Source: Tunicatimonas pelagia
GTDB lineage: Bacteria; Bacteroidota; Bacteroidia; Cytophagales; Cyclobacteriaceae
Assembly: GCF_030506325.1 (NCBI RefSeq)
Contig: NZ_CP120683.1
Location: 2,976,001-3,040,000, forward strand
DNA: 64,000 nt
Direction: 5' to 3'
The translations under genes were made by a program, and so were the position numbers. Below the pieces are notes generated by a model. The model ran no database searches, was not told the DNA's origin, and worked only from the letters and a program-made list of their open reading frames with translations. Positions 24,401-31,927 of this stretch are shown one piece after another (within the stretch, counting starts at the first letter, position 1; each line of letters starts with the position of its first letter).

Positions 24401-26052
24401 GACTCGTAAGCCAGATGGCGAGGCAGTGGCATAAGTTGTGAAGCCAAGTTTCCATAGTCAATGTAATCTGGTGGACGTAGATCACCTTCTGCATTTCTAA
24501 AACTACCCTGCTTAGAAATTAATCGGACAACTACCGAATACTCACGATTAACTAATTCTTGTAGATCTGGATGAAAGGGCGCCCGGAATACCTCCAGACT
24601 CTTCACCGAAAACCTTTTCACTGTTTTAGGGTCAACGACTACACCATCCAACAAGTAGACTACTGATGAAGAGGAGTAGTTGACAGGGCTTTCCGCTGAA
24701 GTATTACCGCCATACTGCATTGCGCTTCGTGATAGCTGATTGAGCGACTGATCGATGGTGAGTACCTGGTCATATATCTCGTCAATTCTCAGGCTAGTAG
24801 TGTCTAGAAATTTGTCAGATAAGCCATCCATTACTTCCTGAAAAGTAGAGCCGTAGTCAATAGAGTTTGTATCAGGCTGGTTTAGTGGCTGAAGAAATTC
24901 CGGACTCATATAACCGTATCCTTCCTGACTAGAATAAATCGGTTGGTGAAGCGAATCAGCTAGTTGTTCATTACTCAGCCTATCGGACTCAGGCTGATAC
25001 CAGGAAAAAGCCGCTAACGACAGGCTAATTACACTAAGCAGTAACAGGAAGGGAAGAACGGATATACCGCGTTGCGCCCGTCCCGGATAAATAATCTGTT
25101 GGATACGATCCGATAAACCACGCTTACGAGCCGCGGCTACACTTGGTAGAGGAACTTGATTAGACTGAACGGCTACTTGTAGTAACGCCCGGGCGTAAGT
25201 GCGGGGCCGATGAGTAACCGATACCGTGAGGTTATCACAAGCCAGTTCCCGTTCCCGCTCCAATACCGACGAAATGTACCAGTAAGCTGGATGGTAAAAC
25301 AGGATTACTTCGGCTACCGATTGTATTAGATTCCACAAATAGTCGCGTCGTTTGATGTGGGCTAGCTCATGGATAAGAATAGTCTCCAGTTGGTCAGTCG
25401 GCATCATGGCAAATAAACTGCCGGGAATCAGAATAATCGGTTTGAGATACCCCAGCGTAAGCGGAGTACTGCTTCTATCAGTACTGGCAAACACTATCGT
25501 TTGGCTGATACCTAGTTGTTCAGCCAGCTTTTTAGCTCGTTGCTGCCAGTCAGCCGGAATAGGTTGCGTGCGATACCGCAATCGCTGACTTTGTACCAAT
25601 CCGTTAGCCAAACGCAGAGCGAAAATGAAGCTACCAATTACCCAAAGCCAGGCTAGCCAGGGAACAAGTTGGGTAAGCCGGGTCAGTCTAGCTTCCCAAT
25701 TACTGTCGTTGCTGCTTTCAATTATTGTGGTTGGCTCAGGTACGGGTTCAGTAAATTCGTCCGTATCCACTGCGGTTACTTCGGTAGGAACATCAGCCGA
25801 AAGTTCAGTAATGGCAGGAGATGTGAGAGTGGCCCATTGCTGGTAGAACGTACCTCCAAAAGCCGCTAAAAAAAGTAGCAGGGTAGCAAAGGCGACCGCA
25901 AAGCGGGTATTGGATGACTTAGACTTACTGAGGCGCAGAAACAAGGCGAGCAAAAATAGAAGCAAAAACCCTTGCCATAGCGAATGCAAAATAGTGATTC
26001 CTAACACTTCGGCAGCCGTTGAGAATAGGAGATATTCGGTGAAAAAACTCAT
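21466..26052 (-). CDS. M56 (BlaR1-like) metalloprotease fused to plug-like and CarboxypepD_reg modules with T9SS tail
   Basis: The 1528-residue protein starts with a BlaR1/M56 membrane protease: transmembrane segments near 15-40, 50-70, 133-150 and 333-350, zinc motif H228-E-L-A-H232 and a third ligand, probably E269, in ERELACD. The part outside is a chain of modules: TonB-plug-like units (YLLDG..., YVIDG...ITTK) occur six times, alternating with CarboxypepD_reg-type beta-sandwiches, with one coiled coil near 710-770. The protein ends with a region like the T9SS type A sorting domain (SPNPADDEINV ... RRIILK). In BlaR1-type systems the protease senses a signal and triggers cleavage of the BlaI repressor. 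The BlaI gene lies directly upstream with a 4-nt overlap. Modules of surface receptors on an inner-membrane sensor are unusual. Confidence 0.88.
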   Translation of the reverse strand: MSFFTEYLLFSTAAEVLGITILHSLWQGFLLLFLLALFLRLSKSKSSNTRFAVAFATLLLFLAAFGGTFYQQWATLTSPAITELSADVPTEVTAVDTDEFTEPVPEPTTIIESSNDSNWEARLTRLTQLVPWLAWLWVIGSFIFALRLANGLVQSQRLRYRTQPIPADWQQRAKKLAEQLGISQTIVFASTDRSSTPLTLGYLKPIILIPGSLFAMMPTDQLETILIHELAHIKRRDYLWNLIQSVAEVILFYHPAYWYISSVLERERELACDNLTVSVTHRPRTYARALLQVAVQSNQVPLPSVAAARKRGLSDRIQQIIYPGRAQRGISVLPFLLLLSVISLSLAAFSWYQPESDRLSNEQLADSLHQPIYSSQEGYGYMSPEFLQPLNQPDTNSIDYGSTFQEVMDGLSDKFLDTTSLRIDEIYDQVLTIDQSLNQLSRSAMQYGGNTSAESPVNYSSSSVVYLLDGVVVDPKTVKRFSVKSLEVFRAPFHPDLQELVNREYSVVVRLISKQGSFRNAEGDLRPPDYIDYGNLASQLMPLPRHLAYESKGNYLIGHSDFSQKKTDPKTFFQQSTLYLLDGNMVDDPNSIKLNTVRRFEVYYDPLPAPLQNLADRSYSAVVRAFSREYKAADKQQPFVVSGQITTQEEGKVQPVPGIRVEVKKGIEQAITDEVGKFRVPASAEGTLIVHWPDETTSELEINGREFFHLIAQNPQRRIRRYQEIQKRLKQRMDETTLEKDRKAIQQEINTLEKAINSLQQDGQIDTLTRVIRGRVMDAYANQGIEGATIRASDGPTAVTDAKGYYKIHLPIHTTNTVFEFAHSDYDTQEIEVNANIEKSINLSLFGTKQSVASQEKVSSSTSDDPVKIVLDARVQIDSSKAPLYVIDGIPQFGSNVDAFDQSDTNDRLPSLDPDDILTIDVLKDRTATALYGNRGRNGVILITTKRASNLRPLKGQVVEEATGKPLAGVQVATSSKTVVTDEQGQFEAYIPDIKSATLLFEKIGFAAQELVVNSTEPIQITMKPGTSNRMLKLQRDFPQIMPKSLYVVDGEVKSIQEMLKFDQTQVLSVETVKVKDNRVDQFKGLPIEGKDQVVYVTTKDAFMLEEGAEETDSVDLSNFHLLDPTEQPPILVIDGIIYPEEDFPSNLSPKDIKSIKTIKSLEAQKRYGEEAVGGAVLITTKNPTAFKTIEGRIVEVETKKGIAGVKVKADNSSTAETDEEGYYQIQLPATTQKIFLGFTHSDYPKGRIEAEIKDSKIGNIGFIKPENHQKDTPYLLEKTNLEKELFIVDGNIRSDIHSFDDVEALNLDITSTQTFTGYDRWMSIPPEYREQGYTKLVRIVTDDFEQHLVGRTVRGKLVATGSGEPLAGAKISGLRHGKKVLLTRTNERGEYKVTLPEDVATVEYSYPGYNSIVLPDRRLIQSIPMAWTLHLRKEEIPDKAPTFNKQLIVSPNPADDEINVKIMLEEAGSVEFELRDQDGNVLHSVEYHYPDAGRKEVTIPTARFPANAYLLQISVDNFSITRRIILK

Positions 26053-26450
26053 GACGGGGGATTGTTATCGAGACCATCTAAAAAATTTCTTATTTCTTCA
26101 ATTTCTTCGGCTGAGATTTCAGAACGACCAATGGCTCGCATCACCATAGAACTGGCCGAACCACGAAAAACCCGCTGAATAAATTGGTCGAGCAACTGTC
26201 CGTTCACCTGCTTTTCAGTAACGGCTGATGAGTAAAGGTGGGATTTGCCTTTGGCTCCTTCGGTGGTGCGGGTTACTAATCCTTTATCGTGCATAATTTG
26301 CATCAGCTTAAGCGTAGTGGTATACCCGGTGGGCTTTTTCTGATTCAGAACTTCGTTTACACTCTTGACTGTAGCAGGTTCCCGCTCCCACAGCACCTGC
26401 AAAATGGCCAGTTCGTTTTCCGATGGTTTAGAAAATTTTAGCTTATTCAT
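26049..26450 (-). CDS. BlaI/MecI-family transcriptional repressor
   Basis: The 133-residue winged-helix repressor has the BlaI pattern: SENELAILQVLWEREPATVKSVNEVL, TGYTTTLKLMQIMHDKGLV, and a C-terminal dimerisation helix region. It should bind operator dyads upstream and be cleaved when the M56 partner is activated. I placed the start at MNKLKFS because the in-frame upstream ATG (26477) would make the operator at 26455-26472 coding. Its stop overlaps the start of the M56 gene by 4 nt, so repressor and sensor are co-translated. Two matching dyads upstream support autorepression. Confidence 0.9.
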   Translation of the reverse strand: MNKLKFSKPSENELAILQVLWEREPATVKSVNEVLNQKKPTGYTTTLKLMQIMHDKGLVTRTTEGAKGKSHLYSSAVTEKQVNGQLLDQFIQRVFRGSASSMVMRAIGRSEISAEEIEEIRNFLDGLDNNPPS

Positions 26451-26454
26451 ATTA

Positions 26455-26472
26455 TTACGAATTGTTTCGTAA
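26455..26472. promoter_or_regulatory. BlaI operator 1 (7-4-7 inverted repeat)
   Basis: TTACGAATTGTTTCGTAA is a perfect 7-bp inverted repeat (TTACGAA/TTCGTAA) with a 4-bp spacer, 5 bp before the repressor start codon. The same arms occur 56 bp upstream. The paired arrangement is typical of autoregulated BlaI/MecI operons. Confidence 0.8.
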
Positions 26473-26510
26473 TACAAGTAAAGCGAAAAAAAATCAGTAT
26501 GTCAATATAA

Positions 26511-26528
26511 TTACGAAATAATTCGTAA
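26511..26528. promoter_or_regulatory. BlaI operator 2 (7-4-7 inverted repeat)
   Basis: TTACGAAATAATTCGTAA has exactly the same arms as operator 1 with a different 4-bp spacer. The centre-to-centre distance is 56 bp, a little over five helical turns. The promoter of the blaI-M56 operon probably lies between or within the two sites. Confidence 0.8.
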
Positions 26529-26592
26529 TACAACTTTCTCTATTAATCCCAGTTTTTTTGAGAGTTATCTAGAAGGTAAAGAAGTATGCGAT

Positions 26593-26976
26593 TCAGTATG
26601 AGCCGGATTGTAATAATCTCTTTCGCTCACTCACTCTTTCGTTCTGATTAATATTAAAAATACTAATGGTCACCCGCCCTTCCGGGGTCAGTGGTTGAAT
26701 GAACCCCTTTTCAATTATGAAGTGATCGCTCCATTTATGGACTCGAGGATTAAAGAATTGGGTTAGTTCACCAGTTATCGGGTCAAACGATCCTACATTA
26801 GAGCCTTTGTATCGGTTACAGCGCATACATGAGAGAGCTAGATTGTTCTCTTCAGTTTTGCCACCATGCTGAGTGGGTATAATATGATCTACTTCGTTCT
26901 TGTGCAAAGCTACCGATTGAGGCAATAAGCAGTATTCGCAACGATGCTTAGCTCGCTTCGTCACTTTCTTACGCAT
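26593..26976 (-). CDS. HNH endonuclease-domain protein
   Basis: The 127-residue protein carries an HNH/zinc-finger nuclease core: CEYCLLPQ, then EVDHIIPTQHGGKTEENNLALSCMRCNRYKG. The two CxxC pairs can bind zinc, and the DH plus the Asn and second Cys pair form the usual HNH (beta-beta-alpha metal) motif. It could be a DNA-nicking nuclease; its role in such small stand-alone operons is not known. A companion gene ends 13 bp upstream on the same strand and is frameshifted. The pair is a gene order I associate with several Bacteroidota and Cyanobacteria (recollection, not checked). Confidence 0.85.
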   Translation of the reverse strand: MRKKVTKRAKHRCEYCLLPQSVALHKNEVDHIIPTQHGGKTEENNLALSCMRCNRYKGSNVGSFDPITGELTQFFNPRVHKWSDHFIIEKGFIQPLTPEGRVTISIFNINQNERVSERKRLLQSGSY

Positions 26977-26989
26977 GTCATCCGATACA

Positions 26990-27348
26990 TCAGATGGTAT
27001 CTCTCTTCTTAGGTAACTGCGCTGTAACCTCAGCTTTTAGCATAACCAAAACATGCTCAATCTTTTCTAATTCGTCTAGTTCAAGCTGCTCACCTTCGCT
27101 TAGTATTCCAGAATAGTGCAATGCTAAAAGCTCCTGTAGCCTCGCTTGAGACCGTTCGGATGCATGATAAGCTAGTACTTCTTGCGGAGTAGGGTTGGAC
27201 GATAAAAATGTTAAAATTTCACTGGCAGTTTGCGTAGCGGGCGTTTTAAAACTATCAGACTTAGTTCCAGTACTGTAGGTAACCAAGCGCGAATAGGGCG
27301 TAATCGCTCAGCCATTGCTTCCGAAACCTCCATTACTACTTCAGCCAT
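26990..27348 (-). CDS. HNH-associated small protein, interrupted by a -1 frameshift
   Basis: Two overlapping frames together read as one 119-residue protein. The first runs from ATG at 27348 (MAEVVMEVSEAMAERLRPI ... VLELSLIV) and the second gives FKTPATQTASEILTFLSSN and ends at 26990. The join falls on TTTTAAAA (27244-27251), where the minus-strand codons TTA AAA would have to slip back by one base (T TTA AAA heptamer). Without the slip the first frame ends after a few codons, at 27211. The C-terminal part is helical and acidic. The gene lies 13 bp upstream of the HNH gene. It could be a pseudogene, a sequencing error in a homopolymer-like site, or programmed frameshifting. Confidence 0.6.
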
Positions 27349-27605
27349 ATTTTTAGAAATCAATACTAATATCTTAACTAAGATACGTCCTTTATCATTG
27401 CTTAGCAACTAACATAATCTTACAAAAGACTGGTTTCTTCAGTAAGAATGTCTAAGACTGTCAAACATTCTAGCATTGGATCGGTCATTAACCAAAGAGG
27501 TATTATAGTGCTAATGTGCTTTAGTCACTTCTACACAAAATAATTCTGCGAAAACCCCAAGCACTTTAACAACTAAGTACTCAAACACAATAACACCAGT
27601 CAACT

Positions 27606-28559
27606 ATGAAACAACTAACATTTAGCAACGGAGATACAATGGCTGCCATCGGACTAGGAACTTGGAAATCTGATCCGGGTGATGTACACGATGCGGTGAT
27701 TGAGGCCATAAAAGCGGGCTACCGTCATATTGATTGTGCGGCCATCTACGGTAACGAAGCCGAAATTGGGGAAGCCTTCAGTAAAGTATTTTCAGACGGA
27801 ATTGTGAAGCGGGAAGAACTCTGGGTGACTTCTAAACTTTGGAACAGTGCCCATATGCCCGAAGATGTGCAACCTGCTCTTAAAAAGACATTAACTGATC
27901 TACAGCTAGCGTATTTGGATTTGTACCTGATGCACTGGCCCGTGGTGCTGAAACCCGGTACAGTTTACCCTCAATCGGGAGAAGATTTTCTGAGCTTAGA
28001 AGAAGCTCCGATCATTGACACTTGGCGAGCAATGGAGGCCTTGAAAGATCAAGGACTAACCCGGCACATCGGCGTTTCCAACTTCAGTGTGAAGAAGCTG
28101 AAAGATCTAAAAGAGCGGGCAAATCATCAGCCGGAAATGAACCAGGTAGAAATGCACCCGCTACTGCAACAGCCTGATTTGGTAAGTTACTGCCAAAGTG
28201 AAAATATTCATATCACGGCCTACTCACCACTCGGTTCTAACGACCGACCCGAGCGGCTAAAGAAGGAGGATGATGTAAATCTGCTGGAAGAATCTACCAT
28301 CAATCAAATTGCGGAGAAGCACGGTTGCACTTCCGCGCAGGTACTGCTTAGCTGGGGAGTAGAGCGCGGTACAGCGGTGATTCCCAAATCGGTAAATCCG
28401 AAGCGGATTAAACAAAACTTGGAGTCGGCGGAAGTTTCGCTCAGCGAAGAGGATATGCAGCAACTGGCTAAGCTAGACAAACACCGTCGCTACATTGATG
28501 GAGCTCTCTGGGTACACGAAAGTAATTCCTACACGATGGAGAATTTGTGGGATGAATGA
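27606..28559 (+). CDS. Aldo/keto reductase
   Basis: The 317-residue AKR is a cytoplasmic NAD(P)H-dependent oxidoreductase. Catalytic residues are in place: the Asp and Tyr in HIDCAAIYGNE, Lys in VTSKLWN and His in LYLMHWP. The cofactor-binding end has VIPKSVNPKRIKQNL. It resembles the aldehyde/aldose reductase branch, which reduces sugars and aldehydes. It stands alone; the gap before it (27349-27605) holds nothing I can support beyond short AACACAATAACACC-type repeats. Confidence 0.92.
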   Translation: MKQLTFSNGDTMAAIGLGTWKSDPGDVHDAVIEAIKAGYRHIDCAAIYGNEAEIGEAFSKVFSDGIVKREELWVTSKLWNSAHMPEDVQPALKKTLTDLQLAYLDLYLMHWPVVLKPGTVYPQSGEDFLSLEEAPIIDTWRAMEALKDQGLTRHIGVSNFSVKKLKDLKERANHQPEMNQVEMHPLLQQPDLVSYCQSENIHITAYSPLGSNDRPERLKKEDDVNLLEESTINQIAEKHGCTSAQVLLSWGVERGTAVIPKSVNPKRIKQNLESAEVSLSEEDMQQLAKLDKHRRYIDGALWVHESNSYTMENLWDE

Positions 28560-28622
28560 AATAGTGTTATAGTGCGAAGTGTTAGGGTGCTGCCTAATAG
28601 AGGGTATTCCGATAAACTTCTA

Positions 28623-28644
28623 AGGTTCGTGACATCACGAACCT
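28623..28644. terminator. Hairpin between two convergent genes
   Basis: AGGTTCGTGA and TCACGAACCT are perfect 10-bp inverted repeats separated by CA. The hairpin lies between the aldo/keto reductase stop (+) and the DUF6483 stop (-). No T-run follows on either strand, so it may be a dispersed palindrome instead of a rho-independent terminator. Confidence 0.4.
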
Positions 28645-28675
28645 CGGAGTAAATAATTATCAGAATAAGGTTTAA

Positions 28676-29089
28676 TTACTGCCGAAGAAGCTTCTCTATA
28701 GCCACTTTCTTATCCATTCTTTCAAAAGAAAAGGTGGCAGACACTTCTTCGGCGAGTTCCAGCAAAGTGATGGCCTGAGTTAGATAGGTTGCAGCTTCTG
28801 GCTGATTAGCCGATAGTTTGTGTTCGCCTACTGCCTTGAGGTAGTCGGATAAGGTCTCGAAGTTGGTGGAAGTGACATTTCGCTCTAGCAGATAGGCTTT
28901 TAGCGAAGCTCGATCTAGCGTAAGTAAGTAGTCAACGTCAATATCTAGCTCATCTTTCAGCTGCTGATTGGCGACCTCAATACCCTGAAACACCTGCGTA
29001 TTAGATTTTAGCCTGAGAACAGATTCTACGATGCGAGCCATTACTTTACCTAGTTGCTCAACATGTCTCATAATATAGTCTCGTTCCAT
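28676..29089 (-). CDS. DUF6483-like helical protein
   Basis: The 137-residue all-helical protein begins MERDYIMRHVEQLGKVMARIV, the start I associate with DUF6483, and continues with two charged helical blocks (DIDVDYLLTLDRASLKAYLL, and a C-terminal LTQAITLLELAEEVS). Function unknown. It overlaps the stop of the DUF5686 gene by one base (TAATG), so the two are coupled. Confidence 0.65.
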   Translation of the reverse strand: MERDYIMRHVEQLGKVMARIVESVLRLKSNTQVFQGIEVANQQLKDELDIDVDYLLTLDRASLKAYLLERNVTSTNFETLSDYLKAVGEHKLSANQPEAATYLTQAITLLELAEEVSATFSFERMDKKVAIEKLLRQ

Positions 29090-31704
29090 TAATCAAACAT
29101 GTTCTCTAAACTGGTAGAAATACCGATACGGACACCAAAGTCTACATAGTCAGTATCATTAAAGCTGGCGACGGCTTCTACCCGGAAAAAGCGGAAGATA
29201 TTGTCTAAGCTGTAGCCTATTTCAGTATAGTGCGGAGAAGCATCCGTTTTAAGGTAATTGACGAAGATATTCTCCTTCAAGCCTAGCATCCTGACTTCAA
29301 ATATCTGGGTGATCAGAAATTTACGCAGTTGGTAGTACAGATGGCTGGCAAAATAACTCTGCTCCGTACTATACAGATAATAATCCAACAAGCGATAGCT
29401 GCCCACCGGGTCAGACTCTTGCAGAAAGATGCGGTTCCCGGCAAAGTGTTGAAAATCCATGAAGAAGATCTGCTCATTATTCAAAAAGCTTCCGGCGTAG
29501 ACGTTGGCAAATAACCTTCCGCGAGCACCGATGTCAAACTGATGCTTGGCTCCCACTTCTAGAAAATCATAATCTACGTCGCTAGACAGCAGTGACGCGA
29601 TTCCTTTACGATACGTGAGACGAAACTGAGGTGATGAATTCTCGATCACCCGCTTTTTACCGTTGCGAATGCGGTACCTCAAAAATGGTTCGTATTCCCC
29701 CGAAAGGCTAAACATGAGTGCTTGGTGCATGGGGAAATCTATCGTAGTTTCTAGGTTAGGCGGAGCGTTGGGGGTATATTCTCGGCTGCGGTCAAATAGG
29801 GCGTAATCGGTATTATTGAAGAGTTGATAACGCTCGGCCCACTCCAGCGACGGACGTATCTCCAGTTTATCATTCGGACGGTAGCGAGCTCCTAGCTTTC
29901 CGTAGGACTTCTCGTAAATCTTCATAAAATTCTGCTTACCCAGCAATGTAAACACTGTATTCAGCAGTGGACTGATCGGTTCATTTTCGTTAAACTGGCT
30001 AACAAACCGCCCGCCCTCAGCAGTCACTCTCCACTGCTTATTGAAAGAGTAAGGGATGATACCTTTTCCAGTCAATTTCTCACGGGCAAAAGCGTAGCGA
30101 GGGAGAAATTGAGGCTGAATGGAAGTAGAATCTTTAAGCTTGATACTGAAGTTAATGGGCAAGGTAATGTTAAAACCCTCCACTGTATTGTAGTAGGGTA
30201 TCGGAAAATTAAACCAGAAAGAAACCCGCTTACCCAGTGAAAAATGTTTTCCTAAGTCAAAGCCATTTCCTGATCTTGATCTGCCTTCTTTCTTTTGTCC
30301 CTCTTTTTTACGTTCCTCCTCTTCTTCCTCCCGCTCCACCACTGCTAAGCTATCCAACTTTTTATAGCTGTTACGCTCCATTTCATTCAAGGGAACCGGA
30401 CGCACTTTCGCCCAGTAGGCTGAATCGGATTTGGCGGCGGTAGAATCTACGGTCATGCTCGTAATCGAAACCACATCTTCGGTTTCTGACTCTTCTTCCA
30501 GATCGTCTTCGTACTCCCGCAGCATTTTGCGGAGCTGCTTACGAGTGAGCTTTTGCTCTTGCTGAAATAGCTTTTTCGTTTTACGATCGGTAACGGTATC
30601 AGCTCGGGCGGCGAGTTTTTCCTCCTGAATAAGTGCTGCCGCCAGTTCCTCATCAATTTTTTCATCAACCACCTCTACGGCTACGTCCAGATCAGGATTA
30701 AGTGTAATATCGTAATCGCTGACAGTAGCCAAGTACTTGTACTCCAGGTCAAAGCCAAGAATCTTTCCGGTGACATCAATATTGTAGGTGACGGGTAACC
30801 ACACCGCTTCTTGAATAGGCGCGTAGATTTGCTTAGCCAGAATCTTGAAGCCTTGTTTGTAGGTAAACATATTGAGGCTGTGAATACTCCACAGATCGTC
30901 TATAATGTAAATTACCCCGGTGAATACATCGTCGCCCTCGGAGCGAGGAATAATCCTGATTTTATTGACTTCGCGCCCCCGGTCGTAGAAACTGCCTTCG
31001 TAGCGAAAGCGATAGTACGCAAATGCCCGAGGCGATAGCGGGGAAACTGCTCCGGCAATCTGGGGTTCGTAGAAACTGCCGTAGATAAAACCGTTGGGAC
31101 TAGTATCGTTATCTTCGCCCGAGCTACGCACTGAGATCACTCGTTCTTTTAGCGTATTGGGCTGCTCAAAGGTAATTTCACTGATCGACTCCGAGACAAA
31201 CACCGTCGAGCTATCCACTCCTTCCTTTTCCAGTAGTTTTCGCAGGTAAAACGGAGTTTTCTTCACGCGTCCACCTCCTTTCACGTACACTTGGGCGGTG
31301 TAATGCTGCACCTGCATCTGATGATACTTACTTTTGGCAATCGCTTTCCGCATAATGGTGTAGGCCGGGTCTTCGGCTCCGGCTTCTACAATCACTTCTT
31401 TCAACTGAATGGTCTGGGTAGGCAGCGTGATATTGACCTCTTCAAAGCTGTTTCCAACAGTTACCGAGCGAGATTGAGCCGTGTAGCCCATATACTGAAA
31501 AACCAGATCGTACCTTCCCGATTCTAACCGGATTTCGTAGTAACCCTCTTCATTGGTGGTAGTTCCGGTCTCTAGCTGCTGGATATAGATGGTGGCGTAA
31601 GGTAAAGGGTAGCCTCGCTCATCGCGAACAGTGCCCTGCACACCCTGAGCGAAGGACGAAACGGAGGCTAAAAAAAAGAGAGAGTAGCAATAAAAGTAAC
31701 GCAT
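29089..31704 (-). CDS. DUF5686 / CarboxypepD_reg outer-membrane protein
   Basis: The 871-residue protein has a signal peptide (FYCYSLFFLASVSSFAQ), an N-terminal CarboxypepD_reg domain (VQGTVRDERGYPLPYATIYI), the DUF5686 body with APIQEAVWLPVTYNIDV, and a C-terminal beta-barrel-like region with alternating aromatic strands. A charged, low-complexity stretch rich in Glu/Lys lies near the middle. Such proteins are restricted to Bacteroidota and presumably form an outer-membrane barrel with a periplasmic plug; the substrate is unknown. I chose the second ATG, because the upstream one at 31761 adds 19 residues before the signal peptide. DUF6483 follows. Confidence 0.85.
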   Translation of the reverse strand: MRYFYCYSLFFLASVSSFAQGVQGTVRDERGYPLPYATIYIQQLETGTTTNEEGYYEIRLESGRYDLVFQYMGYTAQSRSVTVGNSFEEVNITLPTQTIQLKEVIVEAGAEDPAYTIMRKAIAKSKYHQMQVQHYTAQVYVKGGGRVKKTPFYLRKLLEKEGVDSSTVFVSESISEITFEQPNTLKERVISVRSSGEDNDTSPNGFIYGSFYEPQIAGAVSPLSPRAFAYYRFRYEGSFYDRGREVNKIRIIPRSEGDDVFTGVIYIIDDLWSIHSLNMFTYKQGFKILAKQIYAPIQEAVWLPVTYNIDVTGKILGFDLEYKYLATVSDYDITLNPDLDVAVEVVDEKIDEELAAALIQEEKLAARADTVTDRKTKKLFQQEQKLTRKQLRKMLREYEDDLEEESETEDVVSITSMTVDSTAAKSDSAYWAKVRPVPLNEMERNSYKKLDSLAVVEREEEEEERKKEGQKKEGRSRSGNGFDLGKHFSLGKRVSFWFNFPIPYYNTVEGFNITLPINFSIKLKDSTSIQPQFLPRYAFAREKLTGKGIIPYSFNKQWRVTAEGGRFVSQFNENEPISPLLNTVFTLLGKQNFMKIYEKSYGKLGARYRPNDKLEIRPSLEWAERYQLFNNTDYALFDRSREYTPNAPPNLETTIDFPMHQALMFSLSGEYEPFLRYRIRNGKKRVIENSSPQFRLTYRKGIASLLSSDVDYDFLEVGAKHQFDIGARGRLFANVYAGSFLNNEQIFFMDFQHFAGNRIFLQESDPVGSYRLLDYYLYSTEQSYFASHLYYQLRKFLITQIFEVRMLGLKENIFVNYLKTDASPHYTEIGYSLDNIFRFFRVEAVASFNDTDYVDFGVRIGISTSLENMFD

Positions 31705-31927
31705 AAGGACAAGGTTTCTCTGTACAGGATGCAATATCGGGGCGAAGGGTTGTTTCATCAACTAATACACTTCCGAAAATGACTAAACTTAAAACGATTC
31801 GGGCGAAAAGAGAGGTAGTATTTAATTTTTTGAAAATAAAATAGGGTTGTTTTATCTTTTCTTTACTTCTTTTGGGACATATCACTAAAAGCTTTGTTAG
31901 AAGCATGTATACTTTTTTAGCTTGTTT

